From NCBI RefSeq assembly GCF_002902985.1, contig NZ_CP026167.1, positions 310,001 through 374,000 of the forward strand: 64,000 nt of DNA. Direction: 5' to 3'. The stretch is from Leclercia sp. LSNIH1 (GTDB lineage Bacteria; Pseudomonadota; Gammaproteobacteria; Enterobacterales; Enterobacteriaceae). The notes under the pieces were generated by a model. That model worked only from the letters and a program-made list of their open reading frames with translations. It had not been told where the DNA came from and made no database searches. The position numbers and the translations under genes are program-made. Positions 1 through 10,122 of this stretch are shown in pieces (position 1 is the stretch's first letter; each line of letters opens with the position of its first letter).

Positions 1-1203
1 CAGGGCAGCCTTGTTAAACAAATACTGGTAGGTCTGGTGCTGGGTATTTTACTGGCACTGGTTTCCAAACCGGCGGCAATTGCCACCGGCCTGCTCGGCA
101 CCCTGTTCGTTGGCGCGTTAAAAGCCGTCGCCCCAGTCCTGGTACTGATGCTGGTTATGGCCTCCATTGCCAACCACCAGAAAGGACAGAAAACCAACAT
201 TCGCCCGATTTTGTTCCTTTATCTGCTGGGCACCTTCTCTGCCGCGCTGACGGCGGTCATTTTTAGCTTCGTGTTCCCCTCCACGCTGCACCTCACCTCT
301 GCGGTGGGCGATATCACCCCGCCATCGGGCATCGTGGAAGTGCTTCGCGGCCTGCTAATGAGCATGGTCTCTAACCCGATTGACGCGCTGCTGAATGCTA
401 ACTACATCGGCATTCTGGTATGGGCCGTCGGGCTGGGCTTCGCCCTGCGCCACGGCAACGACACCACCAAAAATCTGATCACCGATATCTCTAACGCGGT
501 CACCTTTATAGTGAAAGTGGTGATCCGCTTTGCGCCGATCGGTATCTTTGGCCTGGTCTCTTCTACTCTGGCAACCACCGGTTTTGAAACCCTGTGGGGC
601 TATGCGCAACTGCTGGTTGTACTGGTGGGCTGCATGCTGCTGGTGGCGCTGGTCATCAACCCGCTGCTGGTGTTCTGGCAGATCCGCCGTAACCCTTATC
701 CGCTGGTGCTGACCTGCCTGCGTGAGAGCGGCGTCTACGCCTTCTTTACCCGCAGCTCCGCGGCAAACATTCCGGTTAACATGGCGCTGGCCGAGAAGCT
801 GAACCTGGATCGTGACACCTACTCCGTCTCTATCCCACTGGGTGCGACGGTGAACATGGCAGGGGCGGCGATCACCGTCACCGTGCTGACCCTGGCTGCC
901 GTGCATACCCTGGGCGTGCCGGTCGACCTGTTAACCGCGCTGCTGCTGAGCGTTGTGGCGTCGCTGTGCGCCTGTGGTGCATCGGGTGTGGCGGGTGGTT
1001 CTCTGCTGCTGATCCCGCTGGCCTGCAACATGTTCGGTATTCCGAATGAAGTGGCGATGCAGGTTGTGGCTGTGGGCTTTATCATTGGCGTGCTGCAGGA
1101 CTCGTGCGAAACCGCGCTGAACTCCTCCACCGACGTGCTGTTTACCGCTGCGGCGTGTCAGGCTGAAGATGCGCGTCTGGCTAAGAACGCTTTACGTAAT
1201 TAA
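1..1203 (+). CDS. sstT: Serine/threonine:Na+ symporter SstT (5' end cut off by window)
   Basis: Inner-membrane sodium-coupled importer of serine and threonine, dicarboxylate/amino acid:cation symporter family. The reading frame is open from base 1, and the first visible residues ([11 protein letters not shown]) match E. coli SstT from about residue 15, so roughly 14 residues are missing upstream; the ATG at 37 is internal and not the start. Visible are repeated hydrophobic segments, the ion/substrate region with [14 protein letters not shown] and [10 protein letters not shown], and the C-terminal [21 protein letters not shown]. About 400 residues are seen. It ends in TAA and is followed by a REP pair. 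Substrate specificity rests on close resemblance to the E. coli protein. Confidence 0.96.
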   Translation, partial: QGSLVKQILVGLVLGILLALVSKPAAIATGLLGTLFVGALKAVAPVLVLMLVMASIANHQKGQKTNIRPILFLYLLGTFSAALTAVIFSFVFPSTLHLTSAVGDITPPSGIVEVLRGLLMSMVSNPIDALLNANYIGILVWAVGLGFALRHGNDTTKNLITDISNAVTFIVKVVIRFAPIGIFGLVSSTLATTGFETLWGYAQLLVVLVGCMLLVALVINPLLVFWQIRRNPYPLVLTCLRESGVYAFFTRSSAANIPVNMALAEKLNLDRDTYSVSIPLGATVNMAGAAITVTVLTLAAVHTLGVPVDLLTALLLSVVASLCACGASGVAGGSLLLIPLACNMFGIPNEVAMQVVAVGFIIGVLQDSCETALNSSTDVLFTAAACQAEDARLAKNALRN

Positions 1204-1210
1204 TAAAAAA

Positions 1211-1283
1211 GCCCGGTGGCGGCTACGCCTTACCGGGCCTGATTTTGGTTCGTAGGTCGGGTAAGCGTTAGCGCCACCCGACA
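1211..1283. repeat. Pair of inverted REP elements between sstT and uxaA
   Basis: Two palindromic units in opposite orientation (about 1211-1238 and 1255-1281), built from GCCCGGTGGCG...TACCGGGCC and its inverse, in the gap between convergent sstT and uxaA. This is the usual BIME arrangement in enterobacteria. It can form hairpins and probably stabilises or ends both transcripts. Confidence 0.8.
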
Positions 1284-1289
1284 CCACAC

Positions 1290-2777
1290 CTACAGCGTCA
1301 CACCACTCTTGAAGATCGCCAGCTCGCGGAAGTCGTTTTTCTCGTTGCAGGCCTGTTTGCCATTGGCAATATCCACAATCACATCCACGAATTCCGTTAA
1401 CAGCTGCGGCATCGCTTTGCCATGGATCAGCTGACCGGCATCGAAATCGATCCAGTGCTTTTTCTTCGCCGCCAGCTCGCTGTTGGTGGCAATTTTCACC
1501 GTTGGCACAAAACCGCCATATGGGGTGCCGCGACCGGTGCTGAACAGCACCATATGGCAACCCGCCCCCGCCAGGGCGCTGGTAGCAACGGCATCGTTAC
1601 CCGGCGCACTAAGCAGGTTCAGACCCGGCGTGCTCAACCGCTCGCCGTAGCGCAGGACGTCCACCACCTGGCTGGCACCCGCTTTCTGGGTACAGCCGAG
1701 GGATTTCTCTTCCAGCGTGGTGATCCCGCCCGCCTTGTTGCCCGGGGATGGGTTCTCGTAAATCGGCTGGTTGTGGGCGATAAAGTACTGCTTGAAGTCG
1801 TTGACCATGGTGACGGTCTTTTCAAACGTCGCTTCGTCGCGGCAGTGGCTCATCAAAATGCGCTCCGCGCCGAACATCTCCGGCACTTCGGTCAGCACGG
1901 TGGTGCCGCCGTTGCTGATGACATAATCAGAGAACTTACCCAGCATCGGGTTAGCGGTAATGCCGGACAGCCCATCCGAGCCGCCGCATTCCAGACCAAA
2001 CTTCAGCTCACTCAGCTTGCCTGGCTCACGCTTATCATGGCGCATCGCCTCATACAACTCATGCAGATGCTCCAGACCGGCTTCCACCTCATCTTCCTGA
2101 TGCTGGCACACCATAAAGTGAACGCGGGCAGGGTCGAAATCCCCCAGCGTCTCACGGAAGGCATCCACCTGGTTGTTTTCACAACCGAGGCCAATCACCA
2201 GCACCGCCCCGGCGTTCGGATGGCGGACCATGTTTTGCAGCATGGTGCGGGTGTTGATGTGGTCGTCACCCAGCTGGGAACAGCCGTAGGTGTGGCTGAA
2301 CAGGAAGACGCCGTCGGTGCCTTCCGCCTGGTTAGTCTCTTTCAGGAAGCGGCTCTGGATCTGACGGGCGATGCCGTTGACGCAGCCGACGGTGGGCAGG
2401 ATCCACAGTTCATTGCGGATCCCCACCTCACCGCTGGCGCGGCGGTAGATCTGAACGTCACGATCTGCCGCCTGGCGGCTCTCAGCCAGCAACTCAGGTT
2501 GATAGCTGTACTCATCCAGATCGCTCAGATTGGTGCGCGTATTATGGGAGTGAATAAATTCACCCGCCGCGATATCCGCCAGGGCATGGCCGATAGGCAG
2601 ACCGTATTTGATAACGTTCTCCCCTTTGGCAATCGGCTGCAGGGCAAACTTGTGCCCGCGTGCCAGATCCTGGCGCAGGGTGACGGTCTGGTTGTCAAAC
2701 GTCACCTCCAGGCCTTCGCTCAGGTCGGCCAGCGCGACCGCAACGTTATCCAGCGAATGGATTTTGATGTATTGCAT
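1290..2777 (-). CDS. uxaA: Altronate dehydratase UxaA
   Basis: Cytoplasmic dehydratase turning D-altronate into 2-keto-3-deoxygluconate in the galacturonate branch of hexuronate catabolism. The 495 residues equal the E. coli length. Residues about 1-75 form the SAF domain (GHKFALQPIAKGENVIKYG); the catalytic domain follows with SHTYGCSQLGDDH, FGLECGGSDGLSGITANP and ENPSPGNKAGG, the cysteine-containing motifs of the altronate/galactarate dehydratase family. It shares this architecture with GarD at 22719. It lies 17 bp downstream of uxaC, so the two form an operon, and a uxaB gene (altronate oxidoreductase) is not in this window. Expression should follow the ExuR-controlled promoter upstream of uxaC. 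Confidence 0.97.
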   Translation of the reverse strand: MQYIKIHSLDNVAVALADLSEGLEVTFDNQTVTLRQDLARGHKFALQPIAKGENVIKYGLPIGHALADIAAGEFIHSHNTRTNLSDLDEYSYQPELLAESRQAADRDVQIYRRASGEVGIRNELWILPTVGCVNGIARQIQSRFLKETNQAEGTDGVFLFSHTYGCSQLGDDHINTRTMLQNMVRHPNAGAVLVIGLGCENNQVDAFRETLGDFDPARVHFMVCQHQEDEVEAGLEHLHELYEAMRHDKREPGKLSELKFGLECGGSDGLSGITANPMLGKFSDYVISNGGTTVLTEVPEMFGAERILMSHCRDEATFEKTVTMVNDFKQYFIAHNQPIYENPSPGNKAGGITTLEEKSLGCTQKAGASQVVDVLRYGERLSTPGLNLLSAPGNDAVATSALAGAGCHMVLFSTGRGTPYGGFVPTVKIATNSELAAKKKHWIDFDAGQLIHGKAMPQLLTEFVDVIVDIANGKQACNEKNDFRELAIFKSGVTL

Positions 2778-2794
2778 ATCAACCTCAGACGGCC

Positions 2795-4219
<1,425 letters not shown>

Positions 4220-4260
4220 TTAACGGGCACGTCAGAAAACAGCAATGTTCAGATGCTGCA

Positions 4261-4278
4261 AAGTTATCACACCAATTT
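4261..4278 (-). promoter_or_regulatory. Candidate ExuR operator for uxaCA
   Basis: On the minus strand it reads AAATTGGTGTGATAACTT, resembling the ExuR/UxuR consensus AAATTGGTATACCAATTT with a perfect left half and a degraded right half. Its centre is about 60 bp upstream of the uxaC start, a usual repressor position. Confidence 0.55.
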
Positions 4279-4420
4279 CCAGAGGCCGATGATTTTTTCG
4301 TGAGTTAGATCAATAAACGTCGACAAATAATCTACATCTAAAGTGTTAAACAGCGCTTAACGCCGCGCCAGCTCTGGCCTGACACAGACTCGACATTACC
4401 CTTACAATTATTGACACATT

Positions 4421-4436
4421 TGTGATGTCACTCACC
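4421..4436 (+). promoter_or_regulatory. Candidate CRP site upstream of exuT
   Basis: TGTGATGTCACTCACC fits the TGTGA-N6-TCACA consensus with one mismatch in the outer base. It adjoins the ExuR-like palindrome at 4442-4458, suggesting catabolite activation combined with hexuronate induction. Confidence 0.6.
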
Positions 4437-4441
4437 TTTTG

Positions 4442-4458
4442 AAGTTGTATGACAAGTT
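4442..4458 (+). promoter_or_regulatory. ExuR/UxuR-like palindrome upstream of exuT
   Basis: AAGTTGTATGACAAGTT has TTGT-N3-ACAA symmetry of the GntR/FadR-type operators bound by ExuR and UxuR. It sits six bases after the CRP-like site. Assignment is by pattern and neighbours only. Confidence 0.45.
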
Positions 4459-4678
4459 ATCGTTCTGCCGTCGCAAATTATAAGCCGACGGAATGCATTA
4501 CCGGTGCCACAGGCGTCGGACTCAGCGGTAAGGATACCGAATTATGCACGTTACTTATGGCAAGGTTCGGGCCGTACCGGGAGCATTCCCGGTTACGCCC
4601 TCCCGTTGAAAACATCTCACGCAATGCATAGAGATGCCCGTACTCCGGTGCGGCAATAACATAACGATGAGGTTTTAC

Positions 4679-5977
4679 ATGCGTAAAATTAAAGGGTTAC
4701 GTTGGTACATGATCGCACTGGTGACGCTCGGCACCGTGCTGGGCTACCTGACGCGTAATACCATAGCGGCGGCTGCGCCAACGCTGATGGAAGAGTTGCA
4801 CATCTCCACGCAACAATACTCCTATATTATCGCGGCCTATTCCGCGGCTTACACCATCATGCAGCCGGTAGCAGGCTACGTGCTGGATATTCTGGGTACG
4901 AAAGTTGGCTACGCCGTATTCGCCGTCACCTGGGCCATCTTCTGCGGCGCAACCGCGCTGGCAGGCAGCTGGGGTGGCCTGGCGCTGGCCCGTGGCGCGG
5001 TAGGTGCTGCGGAAGCGGCGATGATCCCTGCGGGCCTGAAAGCGGCGTCAGAGTGGTTCCCGGCGAAAGAGCGCTCCATCGCGGTGGGCTACTTCAACGT
5101 GGGTTCCTCTATCGGCGCGATGATTGCTCCGCCGCTGGTGGTATGGGCTATCGTGATGCACAGCTGGCAGCTGGCGTTTATTCTCTCCGGCGTACTGAGC
5201 TTCGCCTGGGCGATGTGCTGGCTGATCTTCTACAAACACCCGCGCGATCAGAAGAAACTCTCTGATGAAGAACGTGACTACATCATCGGCGGCCAGGAGT
5301 CCCAGCACCAGACCAATAACGGCAAGAAGATGTCTGTTCTGCAGATTCTGGGTACCCGTCAGTTCTGGGGTATCGCCCTGCCGCGTTTCCTGGCTGAGCC
5401 TGCATGGGGTACGTTCAACGCCTGGATCCCGCTGTTCATGTTTAAAGTTTACGGCTTTAACCTGAAAGAGATCGCCATGTTCGCCTGGATGCCAATGCTG
5501 TTCGCAGACCTGGGCTGTATCGTCGGGGGTTACCTGCCACCGCTGTTCCAGCGCTGGTTCGGCGTGAACCTGATCGTCTCCCGTAAAATGGTTGTCACCA
5601 TGGGTGCCGTACTGATGATTGGCCCGGGGATGATTGGTCTGTTCACCAGCCCGTATGTCGCGATTGCGCTGCTGTGCGTCGGGGGCTTTGCTCACCAGTC
5701 TCTCTCCGGTGCGCTGATCACCCTCTCTTCTGATGTCTTCGGTCGTAATGAAGTGGCGACCGCTAACGGCCTGACCGGGATGGCAGCCTGGACCGCCAGC
5801 ACCCTGTTCGCCCTGGTGGTCGGTGCGCTGGCTGACACCATCGGCTTTAGCCCGCTGTTCGCGGTACTGGCTATCTTCGACCTGCTGGGTGCAGTGCTTA
5901 TCTGGACGGTGCTGAAAAGCAAGTCCGCAGAGGAGCTGTTGCAAGAGTCTGTTGGAAGACCCGCGACTCAGAGCTAG
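4679..5977 (+). CDS. exuT: Hexuronate transporter ExuT
   Basis: Inner-membrane major facilitator (anion:cation symporter branch) importing galacturonate and glucuronate. From the ATG at 4679 (MRKIKGLRWYM) it has 432 residues like E. coli ExuT; an earlier in-frame ATG at 4634 would add 15 residues with no ribosome site, whereas GATGAGG precedes 4679. Around 12 hydrophobic segments, with the family motif YLTRNTIAAAAPTLMEEL in the first loop and a central cytoplasmic loop (HPRDQKKLSDEERDYI). It faces uxaCA and precedes its repressor gene exuR. A REP unit and a strong terminator separate it from exuR. Confidence 0.96.
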   Translation: MRKIKGLRWYMIALVTLGTVLGYLTRNTIAAAAPTLMEELHISTQQYSYIIAAYSAAYTIMQPVAGYVLDILGTKVGYAVFAVTWAIFCGATALAGSWGGLALARGAVGAAEAAMIPAGLKAASEWFPAKERSIAVGYFNVGSSIGAMIAPPLVVWAIVMHSWQLAFILSGVLSFAWAMCWLIFYKHPRDQKKLSDEERDYIIGGQESQHQTNNGKKMSVLQILGTRQFWGIALPRFLAEPAWGTFNAWIPLFMFKVYGFNLKEIAMFAWMPMLFADLGCIVGGYLPPLFQRWFGVNLIVSRKMVVTMGAVLMIGPGMIGLFTSPYVAIALLCVGGFAHQSLSGALITLSSDVFGRNEVATANGLTGMAAWTASTLFALVVGALADTIGFSPLFAVLAIFDLLGAVLIWTVLKSKSAEELLQESVGRPATQS

Positions 5978-5984
5978 ATTTATT

Positions 5985-6014
5985 GCCGGGTGGCGCTTCG
6001 CTTACCCGGCCTAC
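5985..6014. repeat. REP element after exuT
   Basis: GCCGGGTGGCGCTTCGCTTACCCGGC type unit with the flanking CTAC tail, directly downstream of the exuT stop. Confidence 0.75.
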
Positions 6015-6055
6015 TAAACCGCCAGGGCGCGCAAGCGAAGCGCAGTCTGGTATAT

Positions 6056-6081
6056 AAAAGCCGCTCCCGAGCGGCTTTTTT
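6056..6081 (+). terminator. Intrinsic terminator between exuT and exuR
   Basis: GCCGCTCCCGAGCGGC hairpin preceded by four A and followed by six T. It should end exuT transcription, so exuR has its own promoter. Confidence 0.85.
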
Positions 6082-6154
6082 GCGGGTCAAATCTGGAGAC
6101 AAAGGGGTAAAAGTGGTATAACAAATCATTAGCCATACCTTGCCTGGAGCGCAT

Positions 6155-6931
6155 ATGGAAATCAACGAACCCCGTCGTCTTTATCAGCAACTTGCTGCCG
6201 AGCTGAAATCGCGCATCGAGCAAGGCGTTTATCTGGTAGGCGACAAGTTACCTGCCGAGCGTTTTATCGCTGATGAGAAGAGCGTAAGCCGCACCGTGGT
6301 TCGTGAAGCCATCATCATGCTGGAAGTGGAAGGCTATGTTGAAGTGCGTAAAGGTTCCGGCATTCATGTTATCTCCAGCCAGCCAAAACACTCCCCGGCC
6401 CCGGACGAAAATCTGGAATTTGCCAATTACGGCCCCTTTGAGCTGCTCCAGGCTCGTCAGCTTATTGAGAGTAATATCGCCGAGTTCGCGGCGACGCAGG
6501 TGACCAAGCAGGACATCATGAAGTTGATGGAGATCCAGGACAACGCGCGTAAAGAGAAATGCTTCCGCGACTCCGAATGGGACCTGCAGTTTCATGTCCA
6601 GGTGGCGCTGGCGACGCAAAACAGTGCGCTTGCGGCAATCGTCGAAAAAATGTGGACTCAGCGCGTTCATAACCCGTACTGGAAAAAACTGCACGATCAT
6701 ATCGATTCCCGCACCGTGGATAACTGGTGTGACGATCACGATCAAATCCTTAAGGCACTGATTCGTAAAGACCCGCATGCGGCAAAAGTGGCGATGTGGC
6801 AGCATCTCGAAAACACCAAACAGATGCTGTTCAATGAAACCAGCGACGACTTCGAATTTAACGCCGACCGCTATCTTTTTGCTGAGAATCCGGTGGTTCA
6901 CCTCGATAGCGCCGTCAGTCACGCAAAATAG
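6155..6931 (+). CDS. exuR: Hexuronate operon repressor ExuR
   Basis: GntR-family (FadR subfamily) DNA-binding repressor of uxaCA, exuT and related genes, released by galacturonate/fructuronate-type inducers. From the ATG at 6155 it has 258 residues, as in E. coli; TGGAG lies upstream. A TTG at 6140 would extend it by five residues but is less likely. The winged helix-turn-helix covers residues about 8-75 ([22 protein letters not shown], with the GSGIHV wing), followed by the all-helical FCD effector domain ([38 protein letters not shown]). Its location beside the genes it controls supports local regulation. Confidence 0.96.
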   Translation: MEINEPRRLYQQLAAELKSRIEQGVYLVGDKLPAERFIADEKSVSRTVVREAIIMLEVEGYVEVRKGSGIHVISSQPKHSPAPDENLEFANYGPFELLQARQLIESNIAEFAATQVTKQDIMKLMEIQDNARKEKCFRDSEWDLQFHVQVALATQNSALAAIVEKMWTQRVHNPYWKKLHDHIDSRTVDNWCDDHDQILKALIRKDPHAAKVAMWQHLENTKQMLFNETSDDFEFNADRYLFAENPVVHLDSAVSHAK

Positions 6932-7281
6932 TTTTCTTCACGCATCGGCAGGCGCTTCGCTGCGCCTTCCGGCCACGGTGGGTAAGTAAACATATATAGT
7001 GTCAGCCTTTGTAAATAGCCTCGCGTCTCCTCCCTGGGTTAAGACAAAATCTATCTGCGGTACATGCAAATACTGTGACGGATCCCATTGGCGTTTGTTA
7101 CAATTAGATGCAATTTGCCGTTTAGCTTGTTAGTTAGTGCTTGCTTACTTAGCCATTTAACAGGGAACAGTTTGGCCACACACTGTGTCCGCGAGCGACC
7201 ATAATGAAATTATAAAAAATGTCGCCGTGCTGTTTGACCCGGTTGACAGGTGCGTCGTTAACCGCTTTCCAGGAACACTGA
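6932..7281. other. Intergenic region exuR-yqjA with a REP-like hairpin
   Basis: A 350-bp gap. Near its start is a hairpin (CGGCAGGCGC...GCGCCTTCCG, about 6946-6972) that looks like a REP-type unit and could end exuR transcription. The rest is moderately AT-rich and should hold the yqjA-mzrA promoter. E. coli yqjA is CpxR-activated, so I looked for GTAAA-N5-GTAAA; there are isolated GTAAA words near 6985 and 7010 but no well-spaced pair. Confidence 0.5.
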
Positions 7282-7944
7282 ATGGAACTTTTGACCCAAC
7301 TACTTAATGCCTTATGGGCCCAGGATTTCGAAACGCTGGCCAATCCGTCCATGATTGGCATGCTCTATTTTGTCCTGTTTATGATTCTGTTTCTTGAAAA
7401 CGGTCTGCTTCCTGCCGCTTTCCTGCCTGGCGATAGCCTGCTGGTGCTGGTTGGCGTGCTGTGCGCAAAAGGGGCAATGCAATTTCCGCAAACCGTCCTG
7501 CTGCTGACCATTGCCGCCAGCCTCGGCTGCTGGTTGAGCTATATCCAGGGGCGATGGCTTGGCAATACGCGTATCGTGCAGAACTGGCTATCGCACCTGC
7601 CGGCACACTATCATCAACGGGCGCATCACCTGTTCCACAAGCACGGGCTTTCCGCGCTGCTGGTGGGCCGCTTTATCGCCTTTGTCCGTACACTGCTGCC
7701 AACCATTGCCGGTCTTTCCGGCCTTAGCAGCACGCGTTTTCAGTTCTTTAGCTGGATGAGCGGCCTGCTGTGGGTGCTGATCCTTACCACACTGGGCTAT
7801 CTGCTTGGCAAAACGCCGGTATTCCTGAAATATGAAGATCAGCTGATGTCCTGCCTGATGCTGCTGCCGGTCGTGCTGCTGGTGTTCGGGCTGATTGGTT
7901 CGCTGGTGGTTCTCTGGAAGAAAAAACATGGAAGTCAGGGCTAA
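7282..7944 (+). CDS. yqjA: DedA-family membrane protein YqjA
   Basis: Inner-membrane DedA/VTT-domain protein; in E. coli YqjA supports proton-motive-force maintenance, alkaline tolerance and membrane lipid homeostasis. It has 220 residues as in E. coli. The family's key acidic and basic residues are present: E39 and D51 in [15 protein letters not shown], and R130 and R136 in [16 protein letters not shown]. Several hydrophobic segments and a basic C-terminal tail (WKKKHGSQG) are visible. It is followed after four bases by mzrA, matching the E. coli yqjA-mzrA operon. Confidence 0.95.
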   Translation: MELLTQLLNALWAQDFETLANPSMIGMLYFVLFMILFLENGLLPAAFLPGDSLLVLVGVLCAKGAMQFPQTVLLLTIAASLGCWLSYIQGRWLGNTRIVQNWLSHLPAHYHQRAHHLFHKHGLSALLVGRFIAFVRTLLPTIAGLSGLSSTRFQFFSWMSGLLWVLILTTLGYLLGKTPVFLKYEDQLMSCLMLLPVVLLVFGLIGSLVVLWKKKHGSQG

Positions 7945-7948
7945 CGAC

Positions 7949-8332
7949 ATGGCCAATCCTAACGCGTCAATGCGCCGTCTCTCTTACGCCATGGTCGCGC
8001 TGGTGATGTTCAGCGCCCTGCTGCTGGCCTGGGCGGCGCTGCAAAAACAGGAATCGACGCTGGCGATCCGCGCGGTCAATCAGGGCGTCAGCATGCCGGA
8101 TGGTTTCTCCATCTGGCATCACCTGGATGCCAACGGTATTCAGTTCAAAAGTATTACCCCGCAGAAAGATGTGCTGCTGATCACCTTCGACTCCAGCGTA
8201 CAAAGCGCTGCCGCGAAAAAGGTGCTCGATCGCAGCCTGCCGCATGGCTATATCATTGCTCAACAGGATAATGACAATCAGGCGGTGGTCTGGCTGACCC
8301 GTCTGCGTGATACATCGCGTCTGTTAGGCTAA
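7949..8332 (+). CDS. mzrA: EnvZ-modulating small membrane protein MzrA
   Basis: Bitopic inner-membrane connector that, in E. coli, binds EnvZ and links the Cpx and EnvZ/OmpR systems. The ATG at 7949 gives 127 residues, the E. coli length. An upstream in-frame ATG at 7928 overlapping yqjA would add seven residues, and a third at 7970 would remove seven; the start is therefore not certain. One transmembrane segment (about residues 12-30) is followed by a periplasmic domain with [23 protein letters not shown] and [11 protein letters not shown], both highly conserved. Located four bases after yqjA. Confidence 0.9.
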   Translation: MANPNASMRRLSYAMVALVMFSALLLAWAALQKQESTLAIRAVNQGVSMPDGFSIWHHLDANGIQFKSITPQKDVLLITFDSSVQSAAAKKVLDRSLPHGYIIAQQDNDNQAVVWLTRLRDTSRLLG

Positions 8333-8486
8333 ATTTCCACTATTCTGAATCTTTTCACTTACTTTGGTGATATCCCCGTTTACTTACTATGCTTAAGTAC
8401 GCGGAGCACCTCTCACACGTACTCCGCACGACTCTGGAATTCGACATTTCCGCAGGTTACGTCGAAAACAATGGAAGGTTTCAACA

Positions 8487-8855
8487 ATGAATTACCGCAT
8501 CGCCCTGGGCCTCGCCCTTTTTTCTTTGAGCACAGCTTCGTTCGCTTCGTCTCTTTGTCAGGAGAAGGAACAGGATATTCAACGCGAGATCAGTTACGCT
8601 GAAAAGCATAACAATCAGAGCAGAATCAATGGATTGAATAAAGCGCTGAGCGAAGTTAAAGCTAACTGTTCTGATAGCAAACTGCGTGCCGATCATCAGC
8701 ACAAAATTGCCGAACAGAAAGAAGAAATTGCTGAACGCCGCCGGGATCTGGCGGAGGCAAAGGAGAAAGGCGATGCAGACAAAGTTGCCAAACGTGAGCA
8801 GAAACTGCAAGAAGCGCAGAACGAACTGAAAGCGCTGGAGTCTCGCGATTACTGA
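8487..8855 (+). CDS. yqjC: Periplasmic DUF1090 protein YqjC
   Basis: Small secreted protein of unknown function. The 122 residues start with a signal peptide (MNYRIALGLALFSLSTASFA, cleavage about residue 20). The mature part has two cysteines (SSLCQEK, KANCSD) and a long charged helix rich in E, K, R and A that should form a coiled coil. First gene of the yqjC-yqjD-yqjE-yqjK group, with AATGGAAGG upstream of the ATG. Confidence 0.92.
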   Translation: MNYRIALGLALFSLSTASFASSLCQEKEQDIQREISYAEKHNNQSRINGLNKALSEVKANCSDSKLRADHQHKIAEQKEEIAERRRDLAEAKEKGDADKVAKREQKLQEAQNELKALESRDY

Positions 8856-8884
8856 TTTAACGGACATCGTAACAGGAGAGAATC

Positions 8885-9190
8885 ATGTCAAAAGATACCA
8901 CGTCAGACCATTTACGCGCTGAACTGAAGTCCCTGGCGGATACCCTGGAAGAGGTACTGAGCTCCTCTGGCAATAAGTCGAAAGAAGAGCTGAGCAAACT
9001 GCGTAATAAAGCGGAGCAGGCCCTGCACGAAAGCCGCTATCGTCTGGGCGAAACCAGCGATGCGCTGGCTAAACAGACCCGTGAGGCTGCCGCGCGCGCT
9101 GATGAGTATGTGCGTGAGAATCCGTGGGCCGGCGTAGGTATCGGTGCTGCGGTTGGCGTTGTCATCGGCATGCTGCTTACGCGACGTTAA
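8885..9190 (+). CDS. yqjD: Membrane-anchored ribosome-binding protein YqjD (ElaB/YqjD/DUF883)
   Basis: 101 residues. The N-terminal two-thirds is a charged helical region (LRAELKSLADTLEEVL, KAEQALHESRYRLG), and the C-terminus is a glycine-rich transmembrane anchor (NPWAGVGIGAAVGVVIGMLLTRR region, about 80-101), the ElaB/YqjD/YgaM signature. E. coli YqjD is RpoS-controlled, binds 70S and 100S ribosomes and attaches them to the inner membrane in stationary phase. AGGAGAG ribosome site. Two bases separate it from yqjE. Confidence 0.94.
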   Translation: MSKDTTSDHLRAELKSLADTLEEVLSSSGNKSKEELSKLRNKAEQALHESRYRLGETSDALAKQTREAAARADEYVRENPWAGVGIGAAVGVVIGMLLTRR

Positions 9191-9192
9191 TT

Positions 9193-9591
9193 ATGGAAGA
9201 TTCACGTCAACCACAAGGGCCCGCAAAAAACGTTCTCGGTATCGGACAGCGGATCTTGACTACTCTCGTCGGCATCGCAGAGACGCGTATCCGGCTGGCA
9301 GTAGTTGAACTGGAAGAAGAGAAAGCGAACCTCTTCCAGCTGCTACTGATGCTGGGGTTGACTATGCTCTTCGCCGCCTTTGGCCTGATGAGCCTGATGG
9401 TATTGATTATCTGGGCAGTCGATCCGCAGTATCGTCTTAATGTGATGATTGGCACCACCGTGGTGCTGCTGCTTGCTGCTCTGATAGGGGGAATATGGAC
9501 GATGCGCAAAGTGCGCCAGTCGACCCTGCTACATCATACCCGTAAGGAGCTCGCCAACGACCGGTCACTGCTGGAGGATGACAAAAAGTGA
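9193..9591 (+). CDS. yqjE: Inner-membrane holin-3-like protein YqjE
   Basis: 132 residues from the ATG at 9193, close to the E. coli length; the longer frame opening at 9124 lies inside yqjD and is not the start. Two central hydrophobic segments (LLLMLGLTMLFAAFGLMSLMVLIIWAV and VMIGTTVVLLLAALIGGIW regions) flanked by charged ends identify the DUF1469/phage holin 3 superfamily. Function unknown. It follows yqjD by two bases and overlaps yqjK by four. Confidence 0.92.
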   Translation: MEDSRQPQGPAKNVLGIGQRILTTLVGIAETRIRLAVVELEEEKANLFQLLLMLGLTMLFAAFGLMSLMVLIIWAVDPQYRLNVMIGTTVVLLLAALIGGIWTMRKVRQSTLLHHTRKELANDRSLLEDDKK

Positions 9592-9902
9592 GCAGAAGCC
9601 GAGCGGAACGTGAGCGAGAAAAGGCATTTTTGCTGAGCCAGATCCAGCAGCAACGGCTGGATCTGTCGGCTGGCAGCCGTGACTGGCTGGAAGCCACGCA
9701 CAGCTATGACCGCGGGTGGAATATGTTTCTGAACCTACGGGCATGGGCGCTAATAGGGAGCAGCATTCTGGCGGTGAGGGCCGTGCGCCATCCGAATATG
9801 CTGATCCGCTGGGCGCGCCGCGGTCTGGGCATCTGGAGCGCGTGGAAGATGATTAAAACCACCCTTACCCAGCAGCAGCTCCGCAAACAAGAAACCCGCT
9901 GA
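9588..9902 (+). CDS. yqjK: YqjK-like small protein
   Basis: 104 residues with a GTG start overlapping the yqjE stop (GTGA), indicating translational coupling. Motifs shared with E. coli YqjK: LLSQIQQQRLDLSA, YDRGWN, AWALIGSS and RHPNMLIRWARRGLGIWSAW. Strongly basic with a hydrophobic stretch; probably membrane-associated. Function unknown. Last gene of the group, followed by a hairpin terminator. Confidence 0.9.
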   Translation: MSRSRAEREREKAFLLSQIQQQRLDLSAGSRDWLEATHSYDRGWNMFLNLRAWALIGSSILAVRAVRHPNMLIRWARRGLGIWSAWKMIKTTLTQQQLRKQETR

Positions 9903-9922
9903 CGTTTACCCTGCCTCACCCT

Positions 9923-9948
9923 GTAAAGCGCCTCCTGGCGCTTTACTT
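9923..9948 (+). terminator. Terminator after yqjK
   Basis: GTAAAGCGCC-TCC-TGGCGCTTTAC hairpin followed by TTTTAT. Confidence 0.75.
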
Positions 9949-9974
9949 TTATCCTTCCCTTCTTATTACTCAAT

Positions 9975-9989
9975 ATCTTTGATAAAGAT
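9975..9989. promoter_or_regulatory. Perfect inverted repeat upstream of yqjF
   Basis: ATCTTT-GAT-AAAGAT is a perfect 6-bp inverted repeat containing a T-N11-A arrangement typical of LysR-family sites, about 135 bp before yqjF. E. coli yqjF is reported to be activated by YhaJ, whose gene is close by (12080-12976), so this is a candidate YhaJ site. Not established. Confidence 0.4.
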
Positions 9990-10122
9990 TGACAGTTTTC
10001 CTTGCTAACAATCCCCATTCGCCCCGTTTATGATTCTCTCCATCGACAGCGAGACCGCGGCATACGCCCGATTTTGCACAATAAATAGTATTTACAGCCC
10101 AAGTGGTTCCCTGGAGAGTAAG

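Noticed and set aside
1204..1289. Possible CRISPR or mobile repeat from the recurring GCCGGG...CGGC palindromes across the window
   Set aside because: They are scattered single or paired REP units between genes, without regular spacers or a transposase nearby.
4449..4631. 60-codon frame upstream of exuT
   Set aside because: No ribosome site, no known family; overlaps the candidate ExuR site and is likely chance.
6932..7281. Possible CpxR box before yqjA
   Set aside because: Only isolated GTAAA words; no pair with the required five-base spacing.
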